Shown here one piece after another: positions 17,762-27,733 of a stretch of DNA of 64,000 bases. The notes under the pieces were generated by a model, which saw only the letters and a program-made list of their open reading frames with translations, ran no database searches and was not told the DNA's origin. The stretch's first letter is position 1. Each line of letters begins with the position of its first letter. The stretch spans positions 62,001-126,000 of the forward strand of contig CANNGL010000002.1 of NCBI GenBank assembly GCA_947504205.1, given 5' to 3'. Position numbers and translations under genes: made by a program. The stretch is from an uncultured Litoreibacter sp. Lineage in GTDB: Bacteria > Pseudomonadota > Alphaproteobacteria > Rhodobacterales > Rhodobacteraceae.

Positions 17762-18711
17762 CGCGCGTCACCCGCCGCAGCGCGAACAGGCTCTGACGTT
17801 CCGCCTCTCAAAACAATGAGAATGCCCGCTATTGCGATCAAAACTATACCGACGAGCGCTAATGTGTCAGGGATTTGCCTGTAGAGGATGTAGGCCCATA
17901 CACCCGCTGATACCAGAAACGAGTATTCAAAAACCGTCACATGGCTGGCTTCCGCCAATTGGTATGCTTTGATCAGCAAGCCGACACCGGTACCCGACAC
18001 CACCGCCTGCGCCAGAACCAGCCAGATCGCTCGCATAGTGAAGGGTTGCCACCCTGTGCCAAAAAAGCCGTCGCGCTGCGGCACTGTTTCTTGTCCCAAT
18101 AGAGCAAACCAAATCAGTCCTCCAATACCTATAAGACCTAAGGTCAGAAAAAAGCCTGCCAGCAATGCAATCGGAGTCTCATCTTTACATAGTTCTCGCG
18201 TTGCCAAGGCTCCGCATCCCCAAAACAGACCTGCCAAAACAGGCAATAATGACAATAGCGTCAAACCACTGGCATCTGGTTTAAGCACTAGGAGGACGCC
18301 CAGAAAACCAATCGCCACAGCAAGAATACGTATCGGCCCCACCGAATGTCCCAATGCCCCCCAACCAATCAGCAAAACGAAAATCGGTGACGTAAACAGT
18401 CCAGCGGCAACTTCAGCGATAGGGAGACTGGCCACCGCCCCAAAGTAGAGCACCATGGCCGTAGCCGTCAGCAAACTTCGTGTCGCGACGGCCCAGAGGC
18501 GAATAGCGCGTAGGCGCCAGCCGAGCCACAAGCTGAGGGGAACCAAGCCAATAAGAACGAACATCGCTCGCGTCGCGTGGAATTGCCAAAGGCCTATATC
18601 TTCGGCAATCATCGGTACAAAATTGTCGATAAATCCGAGCAACATCATCCCTGAGACCGCCAGCAATGCTGCTTGCCTGATCGATTGTGTTGGTGAGTTA
18701 TCTTGCCCCAT
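17758..18711 (-). CDS. DMT superfamily (EamA) transporter
   Basis: A 317-residue membrane protein with ten hydrophobic segments in two EamA-like repeats of five. Features include LFTSPIFVLLIGWGALGHSVGPIRILAVAIGF at the end of the first repeat and an equivalent segment near the C-terminus (FLVSAGVWAYILYRQIPDTLALVGIVLI). DMT exporters move amino acids or other metabolites. The gene is first in a two-gene operon with the sulfotransferase, divergent from the acyl-CoA synthetase gene. Confidence 0.88.
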   Translation of the reverse strand: MGQDNSPTQSIRQAALLAVSGMMLLGFIDNFVPMIAEDIGLWQFHATRAMFVLIGLVPLSLWLGWRLRAIRLWAVATRSLLTATAMVLYFGAVASLPIAEVAAGLFTSPIFVLLIGWGALGHSVGPIRILAVAIGFLGVLLVLKPDASGLTLLSLLPVLAGLFWGCGALATRELCKDETPIALLAGFFLTLGLIGIGGLIWFALLGQETVPQRDGFFGTGWQPFTMRAIWLVLAQAVVSGTGVGLLIKAYQLAEASHVTVFEYSFLVSAGVWAYILYRQIPDTLALVGIVLIAIAGILIVLRGGTSEPVRAAAGDAR

Positions 18712-18808
18712 AAGGCGAAGTCATGCCCTGCCTGCGCCTGATTTTCAATGATTGTGCGATGCTTTAGGTTACGTTACGAAACGCAAAGCATTTCGGGGAG
18801 GGACGCAA

Positions 18809-20434
18809 ATGGGTTGGATGGCTGACGAAACTGGTTTGGAACGGACCGCCGCAAACTATGTTCCACTTACACCCCTGTCGCATCTAAACCGAGCAGCTCA
18901 AGTCTTCCCTGCAAAGGAAGCGATCGTCTACGGCGACAGACGTTTTACTTATCTGCAGTACCATAATCGGGTGTCGCAGTTGGCATCCGCCCTGAAAGCA
19001 CGCGGTGTATGTCCCGGCGACGTTGTTGCGACATTGATCCCGAATTTACCAGCCCAAGCTGAAGCGCATTTTGGAGTACCTGCCTGCGGTGCCGTCCTGA
19101 ACACGATCAACACGCGCCTCGATGTGGCAACCGTCGCCCATATTTTCGACCACGGTGAAGCAAAGATCGTGCTCTGTGACACCCAATTTCTAGATTTGGC
19201 AAAGGCCGCTAAAGCCGAGTGCATTGGAGCAGGCCCAGAAATTATCGAAGTCGCTGACAACACCGCTGGATTTCCAGCCTCCGGAGAATTCACCGAGTAT
19301 GAGAGCCTTCTGACAGAGGGACAATCCGAGTTCCAATGGATCATGCCGGAAGATGAATGGGAAAGCCTTGCGCTGAATTATACTTCCGGAACAACAGGGA
19401 GACCCAAGGGCGTGGTCTATCACCATCGTGGTGCATACCTGATGACTATGGGCACGGTTATCTCATGGCGCATGCAAATGGGTCCCAAGTTTCTGGCGAT
19501 TGTTCCCTTGTTTCACTGTAACGGCTGGAACCATACGTGGATGATGCCGGTCTTGGGAGGTACTGTTGTCTGTTGTCGTGACATCACAGCAGGCGCGATT
19601 TACGATGCCATTGCTGACGAGGGCGTTACGCACTTCGGAGGTGCCCCAATCGTTTTGAACCTCATCGTCAACGCGAAAGACGCCGAACGCCGGGATTTCG
19701 ACCATACGGTCGAAGTCTTTACCGCCGGCGCCCCACCTGCCCCGGCCACGCTCGAAGCAATTGAGCAACTGGGGTTCAACGTGACCCAGGTGTATGGCCT
19801 GACGGAAACGTATGGCCACGTCACAGAGTGCCTGTGGGACGAGGTGTGGAATGCGGAAGATCAGGAAAAGAAGTCTGCGTTGAAGTCCCGCCAAGGCGTC
19901 GCTTTCCCGATGATGGAACGCGTGTCGGTCATTGATGAGGCGAATGCGCCTGTTCCCATGGATGGCCAGACCCAGGGCGAGATTGTGATGCAGGGCAATT
20001 CGGTCATGAAAGGGTATTTCAAAAACCCTGAAGCCACGGCCGAGGCTTTCGCAGGGGGGCATTTCCATTCCGGCGACATCGCAGTGCAGCATCCCGACAG
20101 CCATATTCAGATCGCAGACCGCGCCAAGGACATCATTATCTCGGGTGGCGAGAACGTAAGTTCCGTGGAGGTCGAAGGCGTTCTTATGGCTCACCCTGCG
20201 GTTCTGCTTTGCGCGGTTGTCGCAAAACCAGATGACAAATGGGGAGAAGTTCCCTGTGCATTTGTTGAGCTTAAAGAGGGGGCGCAGGCAAGTCCCGAGG
20301 ATCTGATCTCACATGCGCGTTCGAAGCTCGCCGGATTCAAGACGCCAAAGATGGTGATCTTTCAAGAGCTCCCTAAAACGTCCACGGGAAAGATTCAGAA
20401 ATTCGAGCTTCGCACACAAGCCAAATCACTGTGA
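18809..20434 (+). CDS. AMP-binding acyl-CoA synthetase
   Basis: A 541-residue ligase of the ANL superfamily that activates a carboxylic acid to its CoA thioester with ATP. The P-loop TSGTTGRPKG is near residues 192-201; YGLTETYGH is the A5 motif; DRAKDIIISGGENVSSVEVE is the hinge; and KTSTGKIQK carries the C-terminal catalytic Lys. ATG 18809 is chosen for the GGGGAGG site just upstream; in-frame sequence reaches back to 18752. Chain-length specificity is not readable; medium- or long-chain fatty acids, or methylmercaptopropionate as in DmdB, are possible. It lies near, but is not contiguous with, the fad block. Confidence 0.92.
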   Translation: MGWMADETGLERTAANYVPLTPLSHLNRAAQVFPAKEAIVYGDRRFTYLQYHNRVSQLASALKARGVCPGDVVATLIPNLPAQAEAHFGVPACGAVLNTINTRLDVATVAHIFDHGEAKIVLCDTQFLDLAKAAKAECIGAGPEIIEVADNTAGFPASGEFTEYESLLTEGQSEFQWIMPEDEWESLALNYTSGTTGRPKGVVYHHRGAYLMTMGTVISWRMQMGPKFLAIVPLFHCNGWNHTWMMPVLGGTVVCCRDITAGAIYDAIADEGVTHFGGAPIVLNLIVNAKDAERRDFDHTVEVFTAGAPPAPATLEAIEQLGFNVTQVYGLTETYGHVTECLWDEVWNAEDQEKKSALKSRQGVAFPMMERVSVIDEANAPVPMDGQTQGEIVMQGNSVMKGYFKNPEATAEAFAGGHFHSGDIAVQHPDSHIQIADRAKDIIISGGENVSSVEVEGVLMAHPAVLLCAVVAKPDDKWGEVPCAFVELKEGAQASPEDLISHARSKLAGFKTPKMVIFQELPKTSTGKIQKFELRTQAKSL

Positions 20435-20444
20435 GAACAGTTTC

Positions 20445-21281
20445 TCAAGCGGGGCCGGTTCGAACATAGTCGCGGGCGCGCTCCAGCAGCTGCGCACGAC
20501 CAGATCCAACAGTTGAACTCACTCCGAGGAAGTCTGCTAGTTTTTGAATAGCCTCATCCACGTAGTGAGATCCGACGACCTTCTGTGTCGTGAGCTGGAA
20601 CTGATCTTTCTGAGCCAACCCGTCTGAATGCTCCATAATTCGACCCGCAACACCCTGATAATCTTCGCAAAGCTCATCGTAGGTAATGTCCAACGCGTCT
20701 TGTCCAGACAGCGAGAAGAATCCATCCAGAAATCTCTGCTGATGTTCAATCAACGAGAAGTCGCGGAGCAACGCTTTGGGATCCAAACCAGCCAATGCGT
20801 CGGCGTGCGTGAGCCCCGTCGCCGCTAGATGATGCTGTTCTTTTCCCTCAATCACATGATTAAGTCGGGTCACATGAGAAAAGTATCTCGAGATCGCTTG
20901 GTCCAACGGATCTCTGGTTAGGTGGATACAGAAAACACGATCAAATTCTCCTGTCAGCTCGGCCCAAAACCGCTGCACAGCCGGAAGATCATAGCTGGGC
21001 ACGCGGTAGGCTTCACCAAGGTACATCTTGGCCATGAACGTTGCGTAGTCCGCCATAATCGTGAGCCCGGTCGCGCCCGTCGCATCAGTGCCGCGCCGCA
21101 GGAATACCCTGAAGTCTTCTGTCCCAAGCGGTGATCGCTCCGCTCGACCCAAGACTTCATCGACAAAAGACTGGGCAAAATGTTCGCCCAGTTTGCCCAT
21201 ACCACCCAAACTGGTGACCGAGGTCTCTAGGAAGGTGCTGCCGGCGCGTTGCGTGGTAAAAAGAGCAATAAGCACAGACAT
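20445..21281 (-). CDS. Stf0-like sulfotransferase
   Basis: A 278-residue protein with the P-loop-like start LFTTQRAGSTFLETSV used for PAPS binding, a 3'-phosphate motif FCIHLTRDPLDQAISRYFS, and a C-terminal part with YDELCEDYQG, all in Stf0-type order. Stf0 enzymes sulfate trehalose in mycobacteria; the acceptor in this organism is unknown. It is convergent with the acyl-CoA synthetase, with only ten bases between stops. It differs in family from the sulfotransferase at 17117. Confidence 0.85.
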   Translation of the reverse strand: MSVLIALFTTQRAGSTFLETSVTSLGGMGKLGEHFAQSFVDEVLGRAERSPLGTEDFRVFLRRGTDATGATGLTIMADYATFMAKMYLGEAYRVPSYDLPAVQRFWAELTGEFDRVFCIHLTRDPLDQAISRYFSHVTRLNHVIEGKEQHHLAATGLTHADALAGLDPKALLRDFSLIEHQQRFLDGFFSLSGQDALDITYDELCEDYQGVAGRIMEHSDGLAQKDQFQLTTQKVVGSHYVDEAIQKLADFLGVSSTVGSGRAQLLERARDYVRTGPA

Positions 21282-21501
21282 GATGACGGTGATCCCAGAC
21301 GTTCCGTTGTTCTGTTGAGGCCCCTTTGGGGCAATGAGGTCTGGCCCTGTTACCGCAACAGCTCTGCGAGGTCTAATCCCTTGTCAGTGTTTGGGTCATG
21401 CGGCCAGGCCACCGGCTGCTCCTCGCTCAATTCCATTGAGTGAGCGCGCGTTTAGCACTAGCCTGTCAGGTGAGGGATAACGAGCAGGTGAGCCGCATTC
21501 A

Positions 21502-22518
21502 ATGACGGCGCTAAGTAAATATGAACGGTTGGAATCGACAGGCTTGTGGCGCGAGTCTCTCGAAGCACAGCGTCGTGATGTGCATATTGCTTTTGGCAAT
21601 GCCTCTCTCATTATCAAGGATCATACCGATACGGCTCTGACCCATTGGTCCCTTCCCGCTATCCAACGGCAGAACCCAGGCCAAAGACCTGCGCTTTTCG
21701 TGCCAGGCAGCGATAGTAATGAAGAGCTGGAAATCGACGATCCAACAATGATTGATGCGATTGAGAAAGTGCGTCGCACAATCGAGCGTCGTCGCCCGAA
21801 AGCAGGCAGAGTTCGTGTGGCGGTCCTCTTGTCGATCGTCACAGTCATCGCCGCACTCGGACTGTTCTGGCTGCCCGGCGCAATGACACGTCATACGGTT
21901 TCGGTCGTTCCAGACAGCAAACGCCAAGCCATAGGCTTGGACTTGTTCAGACATGTTGAGAGCCTGACGGGACAAAGTTGCCACGCCGCTCGCGGTTCGG
22001 CGGCTCTCAACCGGCTCGCCGCACGGGTTTTGGGGCGTTCGGATCGATCGGTTCGGGTGATGCGGGACATGGCGCGAGATTGGGCCGATTTGCCCGGTGG
22101 GCTGCTTTTGATTTCGCGCAGGGTAGTCGAAGACCATGATATTCCAGACGTCGCTGCGGGTTACTTGATCCTTGCTGACATGTATCAGGATCAGCGTGAC
22201 CCGCTGTCGGAAGTGCTAAATCATGCAGGGACGCGGGCAACACTGACGCTTTTGACCACTGGCGAAGTCTCTGATGAAGTCTTGAAGGCCTACGCCTCCG
22301 ATCTGTTGGTCCAAAGCCCGAGCGATGTCGAAACGGCGGAGATCCTCGACCGCTTTGAGGTTGCGAAAGTACCTAGTACGCCCTTCGCCTATGCGCGCGA
22401 TATTACAGGCGAGACGGTGTTGCCATTGATAGAGGCAGATCCGTTTCGCGGAGAACCAACGCCATCGCTCCTCTCGGATGCCGACTGGGTGAGTTTGCAG
22501 GACATTTGCCTGCAATAA
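21502..22518 (+). CDS. Membrane-anchored protein of unknown function
   Basis: A 338-residue protein. Residues 1-100 are charged and probably cytoplasmic, one membrane helix lies at about 105-125 (VRVAVLLSIVTVIAALGLFWLPGA), and the remaining 210 residues are outside. The outer part has a single Cys pair candidate (SLTGQSCHA and the C-terminal DICLQ) and segments like RLAARVLG and YLILADMYQDQ reminiscent of degraded peptidase repeats, but there is no HExxH motif. I do not recognise the family. The 220 bases upstream hold no other gene or evident regulatory site. Confidence 0.65.
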   Translation: MTALSKYERLESTGLWRESLEAQRRDVHIAFGNASLIIKDHTDTALTHWSLPAIQRQNPGQRPALFVPGSDSNEELEIDDPTMIDAIEKVRRTIERRRPKAGRVRVAVLLSIVTVIAALGLFWLPGAMTRHTVSVVPDSKRQAIGLDLFRHVESLTGQSCHAARGSAALNRLAARVLGRSDRSVRVMRDMARDWADLPGGLLLISRRVVEDHDIPDVAAGYLILADMYQDQRDPLSEVLNHAGTRATLTLLTTGEVSDEVLKAYASDLLVQSPSDVETAEILDRFEVAKVPSTPFAYARDITGETVLPLIEADPFRGEPTPSLLSDADWVSLQDICLQ

Positions 22519-22531
22519 TCACACTTCGGCC

Positions 22532-23125
22532 TTAGTAGTCTTTATCCACCAGACGACGAGGTACCGTTTGAGTCCAAACCTTGTTCATGCTGGCTTTACC
22601 TGACGACGTTCCCACACCTCGCAAAGGATTGAGACGATCATCTTCCCACGCCGGAGCGTAGCCTCTGGGCGTTTTCATCCGCGCTTCGACAATGCGGCGG
22701 TTGGCACCTTTGGGGCCCTTTAATTGGCCACTGGGCTGCACCGATACAGTCTTGGTGCGAACGGCCTTGCGACCACTTGCTGCAGACTGAACCACGCGAA
22801 CCTTACGCGTTTTCTGTGGTTTCACAGTTCTCTTCACGGTTCTGACGGCCGTTTTTGGCACTGCAGACCGCTGTCCGGCGAATGTCGGTTGAAGCCCACA
22901 AATTTGCTGCCGGCTTCGGGTTACGCGTGGGACCCATTGCACCTGTCCGCCACGGCCTGCCCTGATAAACGCGCAGCCGCGATTGTCGATATACTGAGGT
23001 CCCTTAAACGATGCTGGTGGCAAGTTGACGGGACCCTTCGCATCGCGAAGAGCTTGAGCGTTGGCGGGGGCCAGTCCTAACCCCAGTGCGAACCCAAGAG
23101 CACCCAAAAACCGCAGAATCCCCAT
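22532..23125 (-). CDS. Secreted, strongly basic protein of unknown function
   Basis: A 197-residue protein with a Sec signal peptide (MGILRFLGALGFALGLG to about ANA at residue 23). The mature N-terminal region LPPASFKGPQYIDNRGCAFIRAG with VQWVPRVTRSRQQICG is like the N-terminal domain of roseobacter SPOR-domain proteins, but the C-terminal SPOR domain is absent. The middle is very rich in Lys and Arg (KTAVRTVKRTVKPQKTRK). ATG 23125 is chosen; a TTG at 23140 is in frame. Two Cys in the N-terminal region may pair. A cell-wall role is plausible but unproven. Confidence 0.65.
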   Translation of the reverse strand: MGILRFLGALGFALGLGLAPANAQALRDAKGPVNLPPASFKGPQYIDNRGCAFIRAGRGGQVQWVPRVTRSRQQICGLQPTFAGQRSAVPKTAVRTVKRTVKPQKTRKVRVVQSAASGRKAVRTKTVSVQPSGQLKGPKGANRRIVEARMKTPRGYAPAWEDDRLNPLRGVGTSSGKASMNKVWTQTVPRRLVDKDY

Positions 23126-23193
23126 AACAAACCCCCACAAGATGTTGTGGTAGTGTGCCGGAGAGCGCCTATGCTGTAAAGCTGCGAAACACC

Positions 23194-23826
23194 CTATTTG
23201 GTACCGAACATTCTGTCACCCGCATCCCCTAGTCCCGGAACGATATAGCCGTTTTCATTCAAATGGCTATCGACCGAAGCTGTCACGATAGGGACATCCG
23301 GATGCGCCTCTTTCATTCGTGCAATTCCTTCGGGCGCCGCGAGCAGACACAAGAATCGAATGTTTTGTGCCCCGGCCTTTTTGAGCAAATCAATCGCCGC
23401 GACGGATGAGTTACCGGTCGCCAGCATAGGATCCACGGCGATGACCATCCGTTGCTCAAGCACGTCGGGAACCTTGAAATAGTACTGCACCGGTTGAAGC
23501 GTTTCCTCATCCCTGTAGAGGCCTACAAAACCGACGCGAGCCGACGGTATCAGCTCAAGCATCCCATCCAACAATCCGTTGCCCGCGCGCAGGATCGAGA
23601 TCAAGGCCAGCTTTCGGCCCGCGAGGACCGGCGCATCCATGGGCTCAAGCGGTGTGTCTATCCGTTTGGTTTCCATCTCGAGGTTGCGGGTAACCTCGTA
23701 GGCAAGGAATTGGCTGATCTCTCTCAACAACTGTCGAAAGACTGCTGTCGGTGTCTCTTTATCTCGCATAAGGCTCAGTTTGTGCTGTACGAGCGGATGA
23801 TCGACGACGGTCAAATGGTCAGTCAT
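23194..23826 (-). CDS. upp: Uracil phosphoribosyltransferase
   Basis: A 210-residue enzyme converting uracil and PRPP to UMP. Family marks are [37 protein letters not shown], the PRPP loop [14 protein letters not shown], and the uracil-binding end [21 protein letters not shown]. Length is standard. Its start overlaps the stop of add by eight bases; it is the last gene of the nucleoside salvage operon. Confidence 0.96.
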   Translation of the reverse strand: MTDHLTVVDHPLVQHKLSLMRDKETPTAVFRQLLREISQFLAYEVTRNLEMETKRIDTPLEPMDAPVLAGRKLALISILRAGNGLLDGMLELIPSARVGFVGLYRDEETLQPVQYYFKVPDVLEQRMVIAVDPMLATGNSSVAAIDLLKKAGAQNIRFLCLLAAPEGIARMKEAHPDVPIVTASVDSHLNENGYIVPGLGDAGDRMFGTK

Positions 23827-24802
23827 TGGCAGTCTCCAGAATTTTTATGATTTTGTCGCGAGTTTTCTTGTCACAAAAGGCTGCGTCCATCGCCATTTTG
23901 TTGACTTGAAAGAATCTGTCGATATCCCAGTCGAATACAGCATTCAGACGGTCATATTCAGAACTCAGGTCGGTGTGAAAGAACGGTGGATCATCGGTCG
24001 AGACGCTGAGCAGCACGCCTGCTTTGCGCAGCCTTTCAATAGGATGTGCATCCCAGCTTGGATACACTCCGAGCGCGACATTCGAGCCCGGGCAAACTTC
24101 GAGATGGATTTCGTCCTCGGCCAACCGTTCGACAAGCGCTGGATCGTCAATGGATTGAACGCCGTGCCCGATGCGACTGACACTTAAGTCGTCCAGCGCT
24201 TCGCGGACTGATTCCGCCCCACCCCATTCGCCAGCGTGAGTGGTCAGGCCCAAACCTGCTTCGCGTGCCATATCGAAGCTGTAAGCGTAATCGCCTTGGT
24301 GACCGACGCTTTCGTCACCGCCCATACCAAATCCAGTGATGAAATCACCCATGGTTTCCACTGCGCAAACAGCAGCCGTTTTCGCCTGTTCCGGACCGAA
24401 ATGACGAATACATGTGATGACCCCGCGCATCTCAATCTCTGGTTCGGATCCAGCGGCATCTTCAATCGCGTCAGCGTAGTCACGCCAAGCTGCAAGGTCT
24501 CCGCCACCGCAGAAATCCGGGCTTAGGAATGCTTCGGTATAGACGACGCCCTGCTCGCGTGAATTTTCTAGAACAGCTTTGGTTAACCGGTAGAAATCTT
24601 CCGGCGATTTGAGTACCGTGCAAGCCGCCTCATACACGCGAAGAAATTGAGTAAAGTCCTCGAACCTGTAGCCGCCGTCTTCTGTAAAAACTCCGTCCAG
24701 GCTGATACTCTTCTCCTGCGCGAGACCACGAATGAAGCTCGGCGGGGCAGCGCCTTCCAAGTGCAAGTGTAACTCAACTTTTGGGACTGATTTCAAGTTC
24801 AT
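23819..24802 (-). CDS. add: Adenosine deaminase
   Basis: A 327-residue amidohydrolase that deaminates adenosine and deoxyadenosine to inosine forms. The zinc ligands HLHLEG are at residues 12-17, TTHAGEWGG carries the third His, RIGHG follows, and STDDPPFF holds the final Asp pair. Length matches bacterial adenosine deaminases. The start overlaps the deoB stop, and the order cdd-deoA-deoB-add-upp indicates one salvage operon. Confidence 0.95.
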   Translation of the reverse strand: MNLKSVPKVELHLHLEGAAPPSFIRGLAQEKSISLDGVFTEDGGYRFEDFTQFLRVYEAACTVLKSPEDFYRLTKAVLENSREQGVVYTEAFLSPDFCGGGDLAAWRDYADAIEDAAGSEPEIEMRGVITCIRHFGPEQAKTAAVCAVETMGDFITGFGMGGDESVGHQGDYAYSFDMAREAGLGLTTHAGEWGGAESVREALDDLSVSRIGHGVQSIDDPALVERLAEDEIHLEVCPGSNVALGVYPSWDAHPIERLRKAGVLLSVSTDDPPFFHTDLSSEYDRLNAVFDWDIDRFFQVNKMAMDAAFCDKKTRDKIIKILETAND

Positions 24803-25992
24803 AGGAAACTCTTTCCGGGACCTTTATTCGGAATGCCAAGATGTGCGGCTATCGATGCGGACACGTCTGAAAAGGCCACCAAGCCTACAGGTTTTTGGCC
24901 GACACCGACACCAAGGACAGGGACGCGTTCCCGCGTGTGATCTGTTCCATGCCACGTAGGATCATTGCCATGATCTGCCGTGATAAGTAGAAGATCATCC
25001 GGTTTCATGCGGCTGACGATCTCAGATAGTTTAATATTAAACCATTCTAAGTGTTTCGCATATCCAGCCACGTCGCGACGATGTCCGTAGAGGCTATCGA
25101 ATTCCACGAAATTGGCAAATGTGAACGATCCATCCTCTGCGGATTCGATAACCTCCAAAAGATGATTCAAAAGTTCTGCATCGTTGCCTTTACGACTGTT
25201 GGAAATACCTCGTCCAGAGAAGATATCTCCTATTTTTCCAATGGCATAGGTTTTGCGGCCCGCATCGTGCACCCAGTCGAGAAGCGTCGGGGCTGGTGGC
25301 GCAACTGCGTAATCTCGCCGATTGGTGGTCCGTCTGAAATAATGTGCATTGGTGCCCGTGAAAGGCCGAGCAATCACACGTCCCACTTTCATCTCGTGAA
25401 GCAACGGAGCGATTGTCTCGCACAGGTGCAATAGCCGCTGCAGACCGAAACTGTCTTCATGAGCAGCAATCTGAAAGACGCTGTCGGAGGACGTGTAGCA
25501 GATAGGGTTACCGGTTTTGATGTGCTCCTCGCCAAGCCGCGCGATAATCTCGGTGCCAGAGGCTGCTTCATTCCCAAGAATGCCGTCTACCTTCGCGATT
25601 TCGCAAACTTTGGCTATCAGTTCCTCCGAAAAAGACTCCTTCTGTGGAAAGAAATGCCAATCCCAAGGCACAGGCACACCAGCCAATTCCCAATGACCAG
25701 AAGGCGTGTCTTTCCCATTGGATACTTCAGTTGCAGCCCCCCAAAGCCCCTGAGGCTCGGCGATCAAACCCGGTGTTTCGTCAGCAGATGCGAGCCTAAT
25801 TGCGGCGCCAAGACCCAACTCATCCAACAGGTTTACCGACAACGCGCCCGAACGCTCCACGTCCGCTCGACCATCAGCGCAAACCTGAGCAATATGTGCA
25901 AGCGTGTTGGCGCCCAGATCACCAAAGGCTTCCGCATCTGGCGCACCGCCGCACCCCACTGAATCAAGCACAATGAGAAACGCGCGACTCAT
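24799..25992 (-). CDS. deoB: Phosphopentomutase
   Basis: A 397-residue enzyme of the alkaline phosphatase superfamily that interconverts (deoxy)ribose 1- and 5-phosphate. Recognisable metal and nucleophile regions are VLDSVGCGGAPDA at the start, SNGKDTPSGHWE with the phosphorylated Thr near residue 95, and ITADHGNDPTWHGTDHTRE near the end. It overlaps deoA upstream and add downstream. A segment encoding EWFNIKLSE contains a near-copy of the 18-bp palindrome found between maeB and the cupin gene (see findings). Confidence 0.95.
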   Translation of the reverse strand: MSRAFLIVLDSVGCGGAPDAEAFGDLGANTLAHIAQVCADGRADVERSGALSVNLLDELGLGAAIRLASADETPGLIAEPQGLWGAATEVSNGKDTPSGHWELAGVPVPWDWHFFPQKESFSEELIAKVCEIAKVDGILGNEAASGTEIIARLGEEHIKTGNPICYTSSDSVFQIAAHEDSFGLQRLLHLCETIAPLLHEMKVGRVIARPFTGTNAHYFRRTTNRRDYAVAPPAPTLLDWVHDAGRKTYAIGKIGDIFSGRGISNSRKGNDAELLNHLLEVIESAEDGSFTFANFVEFDSLYGHRRDVAGYAKHLEWFNIKLSEIVSRMKPDDLLLITADHGNDPTWHGTDHTRERVPVLGVGVGQKPVGLVAFSDVSASIAAHLGIPNKGPGKSFL

Positions 25993-27299
25993 GGTTTTAT
26001 TCCGCCAATGATCAGCTCGGGCTGCTCTGAGGCTTTGCCAGATATCGTGATAGCATTGCGCACCTGTTCCGCCGCCTGATTGGCGCGGATCTCAGATGTA
26101 GCGTGAATCATTGCAATTGGTGTTTTGCGGTCTGTCTTCGTCCCGATGCGTGCAATTTGCGACAAACCGACAGACGGGTCTATCCGGTCTGTTTCGAGAC
26201 GTCGGCCACCCCCCAACGACACAACGACATTCCCAAGCGCCCTGCTGTCAATTGCTGAGATGTATCCTGTCTCTGTCGCGAAAACCTCTTGTAGAACGGG
26301 TGCTTCCGGGAGCCTGCATTGCCAAGTTTCGCTAAAATCTTTCGGCCCGCCCATGGCATAAACCATCTTAGAGAAACGCTCCGCTGCGCCGCCCGAGCTG
26401 ATCGCCTCCCTAATCTTGGAGCATCCGGCCTCAACGCTTTCCGCCAGTTTCATGCGTGCAAGAAGCTCCCCACCCAAAGCTATGCTAACATCCAGCAGGC
26501 GATCTGAGGAGCGCTCTGCCGTCAGCGTCTTCATCACCTCGACTACTTCCACAGCGTTGCCTGCACTAGATGACAGAGGCTGGCTCATATCGGTAATCAA
26601 AGCGCTTGTTGGGCACCCCGCGCCGCTAGAAACCTCTACCAGTGATTGCGCGAGGTGTTTTGCGTCTTCAACATCGACCATAAAGGCCCCCGACCCCGTT
26701 TTTACGTCCAGAACCAAGCCATCCAAGCCCGCAGCCAGTTTCTTCGACAGAATGGACGCCGTTATCAGGTCAACCGAAGCGACGGTGGCCGTCACGTCAC
26801 GGATCGCGTAGAGTCGTCTATCGGACGGAGCGACCCGCCCTGTCGCGCCAACAATCGCGCATCCGACTGTTTCAACGACGTGGCGCAGCCTTTGAGGTCC
26901 GATATCGCATACATATCCAGGGATCGCTTCAAGCTTATCAAGTGTGCCGCCTGTATGTCCCAAACCGCGGCCAGAAATCATCGGCACGTAAGCGCCCACC
27001 TCAGCCAATGCCGGCGCCAGAAGCAGTGATACCGGATCACCCACGCCGCCGGTGGAATGCTTATCTAGCACGGGCCCCGGCAGATCCCATTGCAGAACAT
27101 CGCCCGAGTCTCGCATGCCCTCGGTTAACGCCACGCGGGCAGCGGGGCTCAGCCCGTTCAAGCAAACGGCCATCGCAAAGGCCCCGGCCTGCGCGTCAGA
27201 CACGTCTGCTCCGGAAAGCGCGTGGCCAAACCAGCGGGCTTCCCCATTTGTCAGTGGGTCTTTCTGCTTGACCTTCTGAAGGATTGCGCCAGCGTCCAA
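25989..27299 (-). CDS. deoA: Thymidine phosphorylase
   Basis: A 436-residue enzyme cleaving thymidine to thymine and deoxyribose 1-phosphate. Motifs include LDKHSTGGVGDPVSLLLAP for phosphate binding, SGRGLGHTGGTLDKLEAIPG, SKKLAAGLDGLVLDVKTGSGAFM, and a C-terminal domain with VSLGGGR. The length fits the family. It starts directly behind cdd with no gap and overlaps deoB by ATGA. Confidence 0.95.
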   Translation of the reverse strand: MDAGAILQKVKQKDPLTNGEARWFGHALSGADVSDAQAGAFAMAVCLNGLSPAARVALTEGMRDSGDVLQWDLPGPVLDKHSTGGVGDPVSLLLAPALAEVGAYVPMISGRGLGHTGGTLDKLEAIPGYVCDIGPQRLRHVVETVGCAIVGATGRVAPSDRRLYAIRDVTATVASVDLITASILSKKLAAGLDGLVLDVKTGSGAFMVDVEDAKHLAQSLVEVSSGAGCPTSALITDMSQPLSSSAGNAVEVVEVMKTLTAERSSDRLLDVSIALGGELLARMKLAESVEAGCSKIREAISSGGAAERFSKMVYAMGGPKDFSETWQCRLPEAPVLQEVFATETGYISAIDSRALGNVVVSLGGGRRLETDRIDPSVGLSQIARIGTKTDRKTPIAMIHATSEIRANQAAEQVRNAITISGKASEQPELIIGGIKP

Positions 27300-27695
27300 T
27301 CAAATCTCCATGTGAGAGCTGTCGAAGGCGCCCGGCAAAAGGGTTGCTACGGTAGTAGTCTCTATCTTGCCCGACATCGTCGCCAAGGTAACCGGCACGT
27401 CGTGGGCCGCAAATTCCGAGATTTTCTGGCGACATCCACCGCAGGGGGGTACTGGTGTCGGACTATCGGCAATAACGGTGATCTCTGTGATAACCCGCTC
27501 ACCTGCTGCGCACATTGCTGCGATTGCCCCCGCCTCGGCGCAAGTACCTTCTGGGTAGGCAACATTTTCAACATTGCAGCCTACAAATACCCGCCCAGAA
27601 CTGGTTATAAGCGCAGCTCCTACCTTAAAATTCGAGTAAGGCGCGTGGGCATTTTCGCGTACGGATTTGGCAGCATCTAGGAGAGTCTCGGGCAT
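27300..27695 (-). CDS. cdd: Cytidine deaminase
   Basis: A 131-residue homotetrameric-type enzyme that deaminates cytidine and deoxycytidine. The zinc site is formed by Cys and Glu in NVENVAYPEGTCAEAGAI and by PPCGGCRQ. Residues SNFKVGAALITSSGRVFVGCN form the substrate pocket. It appears to be the first gene of the salvage operon, and the 38 bases before it separate it from the prpE stop. Confidence 0.95.
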   Translation of the reverse strand: MPETLLDAAKSVRENAHAPYSNFKVGAALITSSGRVFVGCNVENVAYPEGTCAEAGAIAAMCAAGERVITEITVIADSPTPVPPCGGCRQKISEFAAHDVPVTLATMSGKIETTTVATLLPGAFDSSHMEI

Positions 27696-27733
27696 GCCGT
27701 ACCCTGCCCCGCAAAGGGACAGGGTGCAAGACC

